Shown: positions 43,445-52,848 of the stretch, piece by piece
Layout: each line of letters opens with the position of its first letter
Position numbering within the stretch: position 1 is the first letter of the stretch
Assembly: GCF_015594925.2 (NCBI RefSeq)
Contig: NZ_CP087590.1
Location: 3,286,001 to 3,350,000 of the forward strand
Direction of reading: 5' to 3'
Source of the DNA: Vibrio sp. VB16
GTDB lineage: Bacteria; Pseudomonadota; Gammaproteobacteria; Enterobacterales; Vibrionaceae
DNA: 64,000 nucleotides
Notes under the pieces: model-generated
Told to the model about the DNA's origin: nothing
Databases searched by the model: none
The model's input: only the letters and a program-made list of their open reading frames with translations
Program-made: the position numbers and the translations under genes

Positions 43445-45097
43445 TTAAGCTTTGTACGTTTTAAATGCGTTAATTAGACCATTTGTTGAGCTGTCATGTG
43501 AATCGATTGGTGATTCATCTGCTAATTCAGGAAGAATTTGGCTCGCTAACTGCTTACCAAGCTCCACGCCCCATTGGTCAAATGAGAAGATATTCCAAAT
43601 AACACCTTGAACAAAGATTTTGTGCTCATACATGGCAAGCAAGTTGCCTAGTGTACGGGGGGTAATTTGTTTAACCAAGATAGAGTTAGTTGGTCTATTA
43701 CCTTCGAACACTTTAAATGGTACAAGGTCTTTGACTTCTTCAGCTGTTTTACCTGCTGCGATAAATTCAGCTTCTACTTGTTCTTTGCTTTTACCGAAAG
43801 CAAGTGCTTCCGTTTGAGCAAAGAAATTAGACATCAGTTTCTGATGGTGATCACCTGCTGGATTGTGGCTGATTGCAGGCGCAATGAAATCACAAGGAAT
43901 CAATTTAGTGCCTTGGTGAATTAACTGATAAAACGCATGTTGTCCATTTGTACCAGGTTCACCCCAAATAATTGGGCCTGTTTGATAATCAACAGCTTCG
44001 CCATTGCGATCCGTGTATTTACCATTCGACTCCATGTTACCTTGTTGAAAATAGGCAGCAAAGCGATGCATATATTGGTCATAAGGTAAGATTGCTTCTG
44101 ATTCTGCACCATGGAAATTGTTGTACCAAAGGCCTATCAAAGCAAGAATAACGGGTACGTTTTTCTCAAATGCAGTTTCAGAAAAATGATTATCCATATC
44201 GTGAGCGCCTGCCAACAGCTCAATATAATTATCATAACCGACACAAAGTGCAATGGACATACCAATGGCTGACCAAAGTGAGTAACGACCACCAACCCAG
44301 TCCCAAAACTCGAACATGTTCTCAGTATCAATTCCGAACTCTGCTACTGCTTTTCCATTTGTAGAAAGCGCTGCGAAATGTTTCGCTACGTGGGCTTCGT
44401 CACCCGCAGTTTCAAGGAACCAAGTACGTGCTGAATGCGCGTTTGTCATCGTTTCTTGAGTAGTAAATGTTTTTGATGCAACCAAGAACAATGTTGTCTC
44501 AGGGTTCACTTTTTTTAATGTTTCTACAATATGAGTGCCATCAACATTCGAAACGAAGTGCATGTTCAAATGGTTTTTATAAGGTGTTAACGCTTCCGTT
44601 ACCATGTAAGGACCAAGGTCCGAGCCGCCAATACCAATGTTTACAACATCAGTAATCGCTTTGCCTGTATAGCCTTTCCAGTCACCTGAAATAACACGAT
44701 CGGTAAAGCCTTCGATCTTTGTCAAAACCGCGTTTACATCAGGCATGATATCTTTGCCTTCTAGCATGACGGGGTTGTTACTGCGGTTACGAAGAGCACA
44801 ATGTAATACTGCGCGGCCTTCTGTTTGGTTGATTTTCTCACCCGAGAACATTGCGTCGATTGCCGCCTTCAATTCTGTCTCATCGGCAAGAGCAAACAAT
44901 TTGTCCATTGTCTCTTGATTGATTAAGTTTTTCGAATAATCAACCAGAATGTCGTCACCAAACTTAGTAGAAAAGTTTTCAAAACGATCTTCGTCTAATG
45001 CAAATAACGTATCAAGCTCCATATCTTGTGCTGATTCAAAATGCGTTGTTAAAGCCTTCCAAGCTTTTGTTTGCGTTGGATTAATATTTTTCAACAT
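43445..45097 (-). CDS. pgi: Glucose-6-phosphate isomerase
   Basis: Interconverts glucose-6-phosphate and fructose-6-phosphate in glycolysis. 550 residues starting MLKNINPTQTKAWKAL, matching E. coli Pgi (549). The signatures DVVNIGIGGSDLGP and SFDQWGVELGKQLA are intact, as is the catalytic ENG/GNMESNGKY region. The frame is open 12 codons further upstream, but the ATG at 45097 fits the family start. Confidence 0.98.
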   Translation of the reverse strand: MLKNINPTQTKAWKALTTHFESAQDMELDTLFALDEDRFENFSTKFGDDILVDYSKNLINQETMDKLFALADETELKAAIDAMFSGEKINQTEGRAVLHCALRNRSNNPVMLEGKDIMPDVNAVLTKIEGFTDRVISGDWKGYTGKAITDVVNIGIGGSDLGPYMVTEALTPYKNHLNMHFVSNVDGTHIVETLKKVNPETTLFLVASKTFTTQETMTNAHSARTWFLETAGDEAHVAKHFAALSTNGKAVAEFGIDTENMFEFWDWVGGRYSLWSAIGMSIALCVGYDNYIELLAGAHDMDNHFSETAFEKNVPVILALIGLWYNNFHGAESEAILPYDQYMHRFAAYFQQGNMESNGKYTDRNGEAVDYQTGPIIWGEPGTNGQHAFYQLIHQGTKLIPCDFIAPAISHNPAGDHHQKLMSNFFAQTEALAFGKSKEQVEAEFIAAGKTAEEVKDLVPFKVFEGNRPTNSILVKQITPRTLGNLLAMYEHKIFVQGVIWNIFSFDQWGVELGKQLASQILPELADESPIDSHDSSTNGLINAFKTYKA

Positions 45098-45414
45098 AGT
45101 CTCTGTCCCGATGCCACAGTAGGTTAAATTCAATTAAACGTAGACGAATTTCTACGATAACTGAATAGCCAAATTAAAAATAAATTTTTCTCGTTATTGA
45201 AAAATGAGCGTTTGTTTCGATGAAAACTCGCTTTGAAAGCCGTATTTTCAACGATCGACAGTCTCAATTGGCTCTTTTATTATAATTAGAGTGTAATTAT
45301 GACGTAACTGCACAGATTTAGTATTGAGTTACATCAGTTCTCAATTTGATCATTAGTTTTACCTGTTCGGCGTTATAATTTAAAGTACTTTCTACAAAGT
45401 GGAGTAACTTTCCT
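45098..45414. other. Intergenic region between divergent pgi and yjbQ
   Basis: 317 bases of AT-rich sequence holding both promoters. A partly symmetric stretch ATTATAATTAGAGTGTAATTA lies near 45279-45299, but I cannot assign it to a known regulator. Confidence 0.4.
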
Positions 45415-45834
45415 ATGTGGCACCAAGCGACGATTCTCTTACAGCCCAAAAGCAGGGGCTTTCATCTCATTTCAGATGAAATCCAGCAAAATGTTCAAGA
45501 AATTTCGACCATCTCAATAGGTCTTCTTCATCTGTTTATTCAACATACCTCAGCAAGTTTGACACTTAATGAAAATGCAGACCCAACAGTACGATCCGAT
45601 ATGGAAAGTCACTTTAATAAGTTTGTGCCAGAAAGAGCGAGTTATTATCAGCACACATATGAAGGAGATGATGATATGCCTGCACACATAAAAGCATCAC
45701 TACTTGGTGCCAGCATTACCATTCCTATCAGTAATGGAAACTTGGCTCTGGGTACTTGGCAAGGTATCTATTTAGGAGAGCACAGAGAATATGGTGGTTC
45801 AAGAACCATCATCGCCACAATTTCTGGAGAATAA
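45415..45834 (+). CDS. yjbQ: YjbQ family protein (UPF0047)
   Basis: 139-residue single-domain cytoplasmic protein. The family signature is clear: FIQHTSASLTLNENADPTVRSD, then LGTWQGIYLGEHR near the C-terminus, with conserved histidines. Members have been reported with weak thiamine-phosphate-synthase activity; the true role is unclear. It stands alone on the plus strand after pgi; the next gene is convergent. Confidence 0.9.
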   Translation: MWHQATILLQPKSRGFHLISDEIQQNVQEISTISIGLLHLFIQHTSASLTLNENADPTVRSDMESHFNKFVPERASYYQHTYEGDDDMPAHIKASLLGASITIPISNGNLALGTWQGIYLGEHREYGGSRTIIATISGE

Positions 45835-45882
45835 CCGTAAACCCTATTGGTACCGGAGGCTCTATTGATGCCTCCGATAACA

Positions 45883-47097
45883 TTAAAATGGTTGATTCAC
45901 CATTACACGAAAAATGCTATCTTCACTTCCCCATGCAACCTCAGTACGAACAACGACGCCCTCGACTTGAAAACGAATTGCACCACCTGCGCTCCATTTC
46001 ATATCTTCATGTAGGGTCTTTAAGTTATATTCATCTGCTACTCGTCCTACATCTGTAAACGCGACCCATTGCCACCATGGCACATTATATAAGCTAAATA
46101 CTGGCCATGAACCCAACGGTTGCCATTCAGGCATCACTCTATATTCAACCGTGTAACTGATAGCAGATCGGCCGTGAAAACGCCCGGCAGTAAAACTTCG
46201 CAATCGAAATAATCCACCTAGCTTTACACTTTCATATTCAGGAGGCCGTTGGCATTGATTGTTTGAACAATTATTCCATGTTGGGGTATCTGCTGTATAA
46301 ACACTAAATGCTAGAACTTGCTTATTGAAAAAATCGTTTAAGGGGCCGATATCCCAATACTGACTATTATGTAAGGCCACTATCGCCCACTGACTATCGT
46401 CTTTGTATTCTGGAGAATAGGTTACTTCGATTTGCGTTCTAGACCCCTCTGTTGGGTTCCTATTATCGTTCTGATTATTCCAGTCAAATTCTAATTTAAC
46501 TCCCCACGTTTCTTCGGCACTTTGGTCGTTTGTACTTAACTCTCTAGAGGCAAAAAAAGGTTGAATTTCAAATGAGCTAACACCACTAGTAAATGGGTTT
46601 GATCCTTTGACCTCTCGATTAGGTGTATATCCGGCGGCTACACCAAGGTTTTCACCTTCTCCCCACGGCAAAATATATCGAAAAGAAAAACGATACTTCT
46701 CTTCAATACCTGTTGTCTCTGTTACATCCAATGACGAGGAGTTATTGTTGCCTTGATCTCCAAGGTAATAATCGTAATCTACAAATTTACCATTATACAA
46801 TTCAATACCTAATAACCAGTTTCCAGGTGCCTGATAATTAGCAAGTGCGCCGTAAGTGACATAGGTATCTTTGTCAGAATAGAGCCCCATGACCAATAGG
46901 CTCATCTGGGGCTGTAAAATACCCGTCGCTACACCAGCAACACCAACCGTATTACCCATGGAGTCCGAGGTGAAAAAGAAAGGAACAACAGCAGAATCTG
47001 GTACCCAATTTGGCCAGCCATTACTGTATGCGGGTGTACTGCATACCAATAAAATAAAAGATGAGATGAGACTGACAAGGAAGGTTAAAACTTTCAT
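45883..47097 (-). CDS. Outer-membrane surface-antigen-type barrel without POTRA domains
   Basis: 404 residues with a signal peptide (about 1-25, cleavage near TPAYS-NG). The rest looks like the C-terminal Omp85-type barrel (Bac_surface_Ag): many aromatic alternating strands, LRSFTAGRFHGRSAISYTVEYR resembling the lid-loop VRGF/Y motif with adjacent strand, and a terminal phenylalanine (MVNQPF). There is no room for POTRA repeats. It overlaps alr by four bases (ATGA). Stand-alone barrels of this type have no settled function. Confidence 0.75.
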   Translation of the reverse strand: MKVLTFLVSLISSFILLVCSTPAYSNGWPNWVPDSAVVPFFFTSDSMGNTVGVAGVATGILQPQMSLLVMGLYSDKDTYVTYGALANYQAPGNWLLGIELYNGKFVDYDYYLGDQGNNNSSSLDVTETTGIEEKYRFSFRYILPWGEGENLGVAAGYTPNREVKGSNPFTSGVSSFEIQPFFASRELSTNDQSAEETWGVKLEFDWNNQNDNRNPTEGSRTQIEVTYSPEYKDDSQWAIVALHNSQYWDIGPLNDFFNKQVLAFSVYTADTPTWNNCSNNQCQRPPEYESVKLGGLFRLRSFTAGRFHGRSAISYTVEYRVMPEWQPLGSWPVFSLYNVPWWQWVAFTDVGRVADEYNLKTLHEDMKWSAGGAIRFQVEGVVVRTEVAWGSEDSIFRVMVNQPF

Positions 47098-48191
47098 TCA
47101 TTTCGCTCAGTGAGATATTGCATCTCAACTCGAGGGGTTAGCTTAGTAACCAATTCATAGGCGATCGTACCAATATGTTTCGCGACGTTTTCCACCGGCA
47201 GTGGTGCTCCCCATAGAATAACCTCATCGCCGACGCAATCTACTGCTTCTGGCCCAAGATCGACAGTAAGCATGTCCATTGATACTCGTCCCGCAATAGG
47301 CGCTATTCTACCGTTAACCCAAACGGGTGTTCCATACGGAGCCGTTCTTGGGTAACCATCGCCATAACCGATTGCGACAACCCCGATCTTAGTATCACGT
47401 TTGCTGGTCCAGATAGCGCCGTAGCCCACGCTTTCACCCGCCTTGACGTCTCGTACAGCAATTAAACATGATTTAAGGGTCATAACAGGCTTGCAGTGGT
47501 AATCTGTCGCGTCATCGTCTGAGAACGGTGACACGCCATACATAATAATCCCGGAGCGGTTCCATTCTAAGCGACTTTCGGGCCACACAAGAATACCAGC
47601 GGACGCCGCGATCGAACGTTCGCCTTCATACGGTTCGGTTAGCTCTAGAAATAATTTAGTTTGCTCTAACGTGATTGAACTCTGTCGTTCATCAGCGCAG
47701 GCAAAATGGCTCATAAAACGAATCGGTTTGGCAATATTATCGCAACGGTTAATTCGGTCAACAAAGTCAGAAAAATGCTCTGGTCTAACACCAAGTCGGT
47801 GCATACCGCTATCAAGCTTAACCCATACTTTGACTGGCGTTTCGAGTGTTGCATTCTCTAAGGCCTCAAGTTGTTCGATGCTATGAACCGCGGTCTGAAT
47901 ATTATTCGTAGTTAAAATAGGCAAATCGAGTGAAGAGTAGAACCCCTCTAAAAGCAGGATAGGTTTTACTATCCCTCCCGCCCTTAATTGCAGAGCTTCT
48001 TCTATGCGGGCGACACCGAACGCGTCCGCGCTGTCTGAGTTTTGAGCAATTTTCAATAAGCCATGACCATAGCCATTAGCCTTCACTACAGCCAATAACT
48101 TACTGTTAGGCGATTTTTGACGAATAATATCTAGGTTGTGTCTAAGTGATCGTAAATCAATAACGGCAGTGGCTGCTTTCATATAGCTCAT
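47094..48191 (-). CDS. alr: Alanine racemase
   Basis: PLP enzyme making D-alanine for peptidoglycan. 365 residues; PLP lysine K37 in AVVKANGYGHG; the C-terminal domain carries the catalytic tyrosine in SVGYGAIW and GRVSMDMLTVDLG. ATG at 48191, 14 bases after the dnaB stop, as in many gammaproteobacteria with dnaB-alr order. Confidence 0.96.
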   Translation of the reverse strand: MSYMKAATAVIDLRSLRHNLDIIRQKSPNSKLLAVVKANGYGHGLLKIAQNSDSADAFGVARIEEALQLRAGGIVKPILLLEGFYSSLDLPILTTNNIQTAVHSIEQLEALENATLETPVKVWVKLDSGMHRLGVRPEHFSDFVDRINRCDNIAKPIRFMSHFACADERQSSITLEQTKLFLELTEPYEGERSIAASAGILVWPESRLEWNRSGIIMYGVSPFSDDDATDYHCKPVMTLKSCLIAVRDVKAGESVGYGAIWTSKRDTKIGVVAIGYGDGYPRTAPYGTPVWVNGRIAPIAGRVSMDMLTVDLGPEAVDCVGDEVILWGAPLPVENVAKHIGTIAYELVTKLTPRVEMQYLTERNE

Positions 48192-48205
48192 GAACTATAA
48201 CCTTA

Positions 48206-49600
48206 TTATTCGTCGTCAAATGCAGGGCCTGCATAGTTATCAAATCGAGAATATTGACCTTGAAAAGTAAGTCGAACAGAACCGATTGGGCCGTTACGTT
48301 GCTTGCCAAGAATAATCTCAGCAATACCTTTCATCGTACTATCTGGATGGTAGACCTCATCCCTATAGATAAACATGATCAAGTCGGCATCCTGCTCGAT
48401 AGAACCCGATTCACGTAAATCGGAGTTTACTGGTCGTTTATCGGCACGTTGCTCTAGGGAACGGTTTAACTGCGAGAGCGCAACAACTGGGACATTCAGT
48501 TCTTTAGCCAACGCTTTAAGCGAGCGTGAAATTTCTGCAATTTCTAACGTACGGTTTTCGCTAATAGAAGGGACACGCATTAATTGAAGGTAATCTATCA
48601 TTATCATGCTTAGGCCTCCATGTTCACGTGCCACACGTCTTGCACGCGAACGAAGTTCGGTCGGTGTTAGACCTGAACTATCGTCAATCAGCATATTTTT
48701 CTTCTCCATTAGAATGCCCATGGAAGAAGAGATACGAGCCCAGTCTTCATCATCTAACTGACCCGTACGAATCTTGGTTTGATCAACTCGAGAAAGTGAA
48801 GCAAGCATACGCATCATTAGCTGTTCTGCGGGCATCTCTAATGAGAATATAAGTACTGGTTTATCTTGAGACATTGCTGCGTTCTCACACAGGTTCATTG
48901 CAAACGTGGTTTTCCCCATAGATGGACGAGCTGCGACGATGATTAAGTCGGAGCCTTGTAAGCCAGCCGTCTTTTTATTGAGGTCAGCAAATCCCGTATT
49001 TAGCCCAGTAACACCATCTTGAGGTGACTTGTAAAGTATCTCAATTCGTTCAAGCGTTTTTTCCAAGATGGAATCCACACTTTGAGGGCCTTCATTTTCA
49101 CCCGTTCTTTCTTCGGCAATAGCAAATACTTTACTTTCTGCAAGGTCGAGCAAATCTTCAGATGTTCTACCTTGAGGATCATAGCCCGCATCCGCAATTT
49201 CATTCGCGACACCAATAAGGTTACGAACTAATGCTCTCTCGGCAACGATATCTGCATAAGCATTAATGTTCGCTGCACTTGGCGTATTTTTGGCAAGATC
49301 CGCTAGGTAAGCAAAACCGCCAACCTCTTCTAGCTGTTCTCTTTGCTCTAGGAATTCAGATAGCGTAATAAGATCTAATGGGTTGCTATCTTCTAATATC
49401 GCTTTAACACCTTCAAAAATATGACGATGCGGTCGACTATAAAAATCTTTTGCTACCACTCTTTCTGAGACAGTATCCCAACGTTCATTATCCAGAAGCA
49501 ATCCCCCTATCACTGACTGCTCAGCTTCCAGAGAATGAGGTGGAACCTTAATTGCGTCTACTTGGGTGTCGGCAATATTTTTGTTTCGGATTTCGACCAT
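48206..49600 (-). CDS. dnaB: Replicative DNA helicase DnaB
   Basis: Hexameric helicase at the replication fork. 464 residues. The N-terminal domain starts near KVPPHSLEAEQSVIGGLLLDNE; the RecA-like motor domain has Walker A ARPSMGKTTFA, Walker B MIMIDYLQLMR and DLRESGSIEQDAD. ATG at 49600 is chosen; an upstream in-frame TTG four codons earlier is unlikely. No intein. Confidence 0.98.
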   Translation of the reverse strand: MVEIRNKNIADTQVDAIKVPPHSLEAEQSVIGGLLLDNERWDTVSERVVAKDFYSRPHRHIFEGVKAILEDSNPLDLITLSEFLEQREQLEEVGGFAYLADLAKNTPSAANINAYADIVAERALVRNLIGVANEIADAGYDPQGRTSEDLLDLAESKVFAIAEERTGENEGPQSVDSILEKTLERIEILYKSPQDGVTGLNTGFADLNKKTAGLQGSDLIIVAARPSMGKTTFAMNLCENAAMSQDKPVLIFSLEMPAEQLMMRMLASLSRVDQTKIRTGQLDDEDWARISSSMGILMEKKNMLIDDSSGLTPTELRSRARRVAREHGGLSMIMIDYLQLMRVPSISENRTLEIAEISRSLKALAKELNVPVVALSQLNRSLEQRADKRPVNSDLRESGSIEQDADLIMFIYRDEVYHPDSTMKGIAEIILGKQRNGPIGSVRLTFQGQYSRFDNYAGPAFDDE

Positions 49601-49754
49601 GGTGATACTCAATAACTAGTTATAGCGCCACATTATAGCGGTATTCCATCATTTGTAATCCCCAAATAGAAAAAACGAGAATTAACATCGCCTTGACGAT
49701 TAGATATGCTACATACTTATACTATTGTGCCCATTCTATCAGCGAGCGTGTTTC

Positions 49755-50540
49755 GTGTATTTTAGGTTATTCCCACCATGCATCCGGATTGCTAGCGGAT
49801 TGATAATGAGCGGACTGTTTTTCAGCACATCAACGTTGGCAGAAGATAGCCTTGATGACAATCACGAAAGCTCGCCATTAAAATCAGAGATTGAATTTGG
49901 TTATCAGTCCCATACCGGGAATACTGATTCCCAAGCATTGAATTCACGTGTGGATGCAGAATACACCTCTGGCCGCCACCGACATTCCGGCGAGTTTAAA
50001 CTGCATAAACTAGACAAAAATGGGGAAGAGGATAAATTTCAACTGACATTTGAAGCACAAAGTGACTACAAATTAGGCACAGGAATTTATCTGTATGGCG
50101 GGTTCAAAGGCATTGACTCTAGGCACAGCGCCTATTACAAAGATTACACCTTATCGGGTGGCCTCGGTTATCAGGTCGCAAACTCAAAAGACCTATTGGT
50201 TGAAATAGAGATCGGACCGGGTTACCGATATCAGGAACCGAATTTAGATGAGCTCGACGATGATGACATCATCTTCCCAAATATTGTCCAAGAGCCTATT
50301 TTTAGAGGGCAATTCAGCTCCAACTGGCAAATAATCGATAGCTTTTCCCTTTCTGCTAAGGTGACATTAACAACGGGCGAAAGTAACTCTAAAGTGGATA
50401 CGGAGTTGAGTGCGATCAACAATATTACTGATGATATTGCTTTAAAAATCGTTCATGAAAAGCAATCCCATAGCAAAGTGCCTAATGGTTTAAGTGACAC
50501 AGAGTCCAGTTTATCGGTAAACTTATTATTTATTTTCTAA
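49755..50540 (+). CDS. DUF481 (YdiY-like) outer-membrane protein
   Basis: About 261 residues. A hydrophobic N-terminus ending in STLAED reads as a signal peptide, followed by an acidic repeat-rich barrel-like protein with SEIEFGYQSHTGNTDSQAL and a terminal phenylalanine (LLFIF), as in DUF481/YdiY salt-induced outer-membrane proteins. The start is uncertain: the frame is open from a TTG at 49725, GTG at 49755 gives the most natural signal peptide, and ATG 49806 is possible. Function unknown. Confidence 0.75.
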   Translation: MYFRLFPPCIRIASGLIMSGLFFSTSTLAEDSLDDNHESSPLKSEIEFGYQSHTGNTDSQALNSRVDAEYTSGRHRHSGEFKLHKLDKNGEEDKFQLTFEAQSDYKLGTGIYLYGGFKGIDSRHSAYYKDYTLSGGLGYQVANSKDLLVEIEIGPGYRYQEPNLDELDDDDIIFPNIVQEPIFRGQFSSNWQIIDSFSLSAKVTLTTGESNSKVDTELSAINNITDDIALKIVHEKQSHSKVPNGLSDTESSLSVNLLFIF

Positions 50541-50556
50541 ACACTGAATAACAGAC

Positions 50557-50591
50557 ATAAAAAAACACCAGCCAATGGCTGATGTTTTTTC
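50557..50591. terminator. Bidirectional terminator between the DUF481 gene and rplI
   Basis: Stem AACACCAGCC / GGCTGATGTT with loop AAT and A/T-runs on both sides (T-run on either strand). Confidence 0.88.
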
Positions 50592-50610
50592 GTCGTCACG
50601 GGTACTGAGA

Positions 50611-51063
50611 TTACTCAGCAGCAACAACTTGTAGAGTAACTGTAGCAAATACTTCTGAATGAAGTTGGATGCTAACGTCAAACTCACCAATGTTGCGAAG
50701 AGCGCCTTCAGGAAGACGAACTTCACTTTTAGCGACTTCAACGCCTGCCGCAGTAATTGCGTCAGCGATGTCACGAGTACCGATAGAACCGAATAGTTTG
50801 CCTTCGTCACCAGCTTTAGATGCGATAACAACCGCTTCTAGAGCATTAACTGTCTCTGCGCGAGCTGCTGAAGCAGATAACTGCTCAGCTACTTTAGCTT
50901 CAAGTTCAGCACGACGAGCTTCGAACATTTCAATGTTAGACTTAGTCGCCATAACTGCTTTATTCTGTGGAATAAGGAAGTTACGAGCATAACCAGATTT
51001 AACATTAACTGTATCGCCAAGGCTACCTAGGTTACCGATTTTATCAAGTAGAATAACTTGCAT
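50611..51063 (-). CDS. rplI: Ribosomal protein L9
   Basis: 150 residues, starting MQVILLDKIGNLGSLGDTV with the conserved GYARNFLIP; N-terminal rRNA-binding domain, long helix (about 50-75), C-terminal domain. Last gene of the rpsF-rpsR-rplI group, 33 bases after rpsR. Confidence 0.98.
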   Translation of the reverse strand: MQVILLDKIGNLGSLGDTVNVKSGYARNFLIPQNKAVMATKSNIEMFEARRAELEAKVAEQLSASAARAETVNALEAVVIASKAGDEGKLFGSIGTRDIADAITAAGVEVAKSEVRLPEGALRNIGEFDVSIQLHSEVFATVTLQVVAAE

Positions 51064-51096
51064 TGTTTAATCCTCTCTCTTAATAAAACGTACCGA

Positions 51097-51324
51097 TTAC
51101 TGATGCTTATCAGTATAAGGTAGTAGTGCTAGGTAGCGCGCACGCTTAATAGCGCGAGCTAATTGACGCTGATATTTTGCGCTTGTACCAGTAATACGAC
51201 TAGGTACAATTTTACCAGCTTCAGTGATGTAATTTTTAAGAGTTGCTACGTCTTTGTAATCAATCTCTTGTACGCCTTCTGCAGTAAAACGGCAGAATTT
51301 ACGACGACGGAAGAAACGAGCCAT
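51097..51324 (-). CDS. rpsR: Ribosomal protein S18
   Basis: 75 residues, the family length, starting MARFFRRRKFCRFTAEG and ending LPYTDKHQ, with the RITGTSAKYQRQLARAIKRAR core. It sits only 71 bases after rpsF; the usual priB between them is absent. Confidence 0.98.
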   Translation of the reverse strand: MARFFRRRKFCRFTAEGVQEIDYKDVATLKNYITEAGKIVPSRITGTSAKYQRQLARAIKRARYLALLPYTDKHQ

Positions 51325-51395
51325 GGGCTATCTCCTGATCTTAAATTTTTGATTAAGTATGTTGAGAATTATTAACGACCTAAGGTCAATAATAA

Positions 51396-51815
51396 TTACT
51401 CAGCTGCTTCTGGCTTAGCTTCTGTACGCTCTTCACGGTCATCACGACGTGGAGCACGTTCATCATCACGACGTGGAGCACGTTCTGCACGCTCTTCACG
51501 TTGTTTAAGCATAATAGACTGCTCAGTAACTGCAGCTTTAGTACGCATGATCATGTTACGTAGAACTGCATCGTTAAAACGGAAAGCAGTTTCTAGTTCG
51601 TCAATCACATCTTGACCAGCTTCTACGTTCATAAGAACGTAATGAGCTTTATGAAGCTTGTTGATTGGGTATGCCATTTGACGACGACCCCAGTCTTCTA
51701 AACGGTGAACAGTACCGCCAGCTTCAGTGATAGAACCAGTGTAACGCTCGATCATGCCAGCAACTTGCTCGCTTTGATCAGGGTGCACCATGAATACGAT
51801 TTCGTAATTTCGCAT
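51396..51815 (-). CDS. rpsF: Ribosomal protein S6
   Basis: 139 residues. The S6 fold covers about 1-100 (MRNYEIVFMVHPDQSEQV, KLHKAHYVLMNVEA, FNDAVLRNMIMR). The charged tail has a direct repeat (RAPRRDDE then RAPRRDDR) and ends TEAKPEAAE. In E. coli the S6 tail receives extra glutamates from RimK; a glutamate end is present here too. Confidence 0.98.
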   Translation of the reverse strand: MRNYEIVFMVHPDQSEQVAGMIERYTGSITEAGGTVHRLEDWGRRQMAYPINKLHKAHYVLMNVEAGQDVIDELETAFRFNDAVLRNMIMRTKAAVTEQSIMLKQREERAERAPRRDDERAPRRDDREERTEAKPEAAE

Positions 51816-51911
51816 GTTTGCTCCTCACGGATTAGTAGCTTCCACAAATGGCTCGGTCGTCCAAGGGAAGCAAGGAACTAGTATAAAATGACCGAGAATT
51901 AAGGACGGCAA

Positions 51912-51940
51912 ATATTATAGAAAAAAGGTGTCAATGACAA
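51912..51940 (-). promoter_or_regulatory. Promoter of rpsF-rpsR-rplI
   Basis: Minus strand TTGTCA (51935-51940), 17-base spacer, TAATAT (51912-51917), 97 bases before rpsF. Confidence 0.6.
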
Positions 51941-52080
51941 GGGGTATTTTGGCTATTGAATCTAGAATATCGAACAGGCTCCACCCTATTAGAAATATTA
52001 TACGATTTAGCACGTTATATAACGAATAGAGGGAGCTCAAACAGTGAGTGTTTACGAACACCTACGAGTCAAAACTGAAC

Positions 52081-52815
52081 CTAACTTCTTTGCCTAATTG
52101 CTTCGAATAGACAAACGCCTGACGCAACGGAGACATTTAAACTCGACACGCTGCCCGCCATTGGGATCTTAATTAAATCATCACACGTTTCTCGAGTTAA
52201 ACGACGCATTCCGTCACCTTCTGCTCCCATAACGATTGCTAACGGACCCGTTAATTTGGCTTGATATATGTCGTGTGTAGCTTCGCCGGCTGTACCTACA
52301 ATCCACACTCCCTGCTCTTGAATTGCACGCATAGTACGTGCCAAATTTGTCACACGGATGAAAGGAATCGTTTCTGCAGCGCCACATGCAACTTTGCTTA
52401 CTGCAGCAGTCAATGGTGCTGACTTATCTTTTGGCACAATCACAGCGGCAACACCCGCAGCGTCCGCATTACGTAAGCAGGCCCCCAGGTTATGAGGATC
52501 GGTTACCCCATCTAGAATAAGAAACAGGGGTTGCTTTTGTGTCGCTAAGATTTCATCTAAGTCATTTTCGTTCAGCGTTTTTGCCGATTTAACGCGACCA
52601 ATAATACCTTGGTGGTTTGCACCTTGCGCTTTGTCGTCCAACGCTTTTCGACCCATTTGCTGAACCGAAATACCAAACTGTTGCAATTGCTTAATTAGCG
52701 GCATCAAACGATCATCGTGACGACCTTTTAATACAAAGGCTTCAATAATACGCGCAGGATCTTTCTCTAACACTGCTTTTACTGCATGGATACCGTAGAT
52801 AAATTCGTTACTCAT
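52081..52815 (-). CDS. rlmB: 23S rRNA (guanosine-2'-O)-methyltransferase RlmB
   Basis: SpoU/TrmH-type methyltransferase acting on G2251 of 23S rRNA. 244 residues; substrate-binding N-terminal domain (FIYGIHAVKAVLE), then the knotted SPOUT domain with LDGVTDPHNLGACLRNADAAG, VMGAEGDGMRRLTRE and IPMAGSVSSLNVSVA. It starts 33 bases after rnr, as in E. coli rnr-rlmB. Confidence 0.97.
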   Translation of the reverse strand: MSNEFIYGIHAVKAVLEKDPARIIEAFVLKGRHDDRLMPLIKQLQQFGISVQQMGRKALDDKAQGANHQGIIGRVKSAKTLNENDLDEILATQKQPLFLILDGVTDPHNLGACLRNADAAGVAAVIVPKDKSAPLTAAVSKVACGAAETIPFIRVTNLARTMRAIQEQGVWIVGTAGEATHDIYQAKLTGPLAIVMGAEGDGMRRLTRETCDDLIKIPMAGSVSSLNVSVASGVCLFEAIRQRS

Positions 52816-52848
52816 TTTTTACTCTTTTTAAATGCTTTATTTAGATAA

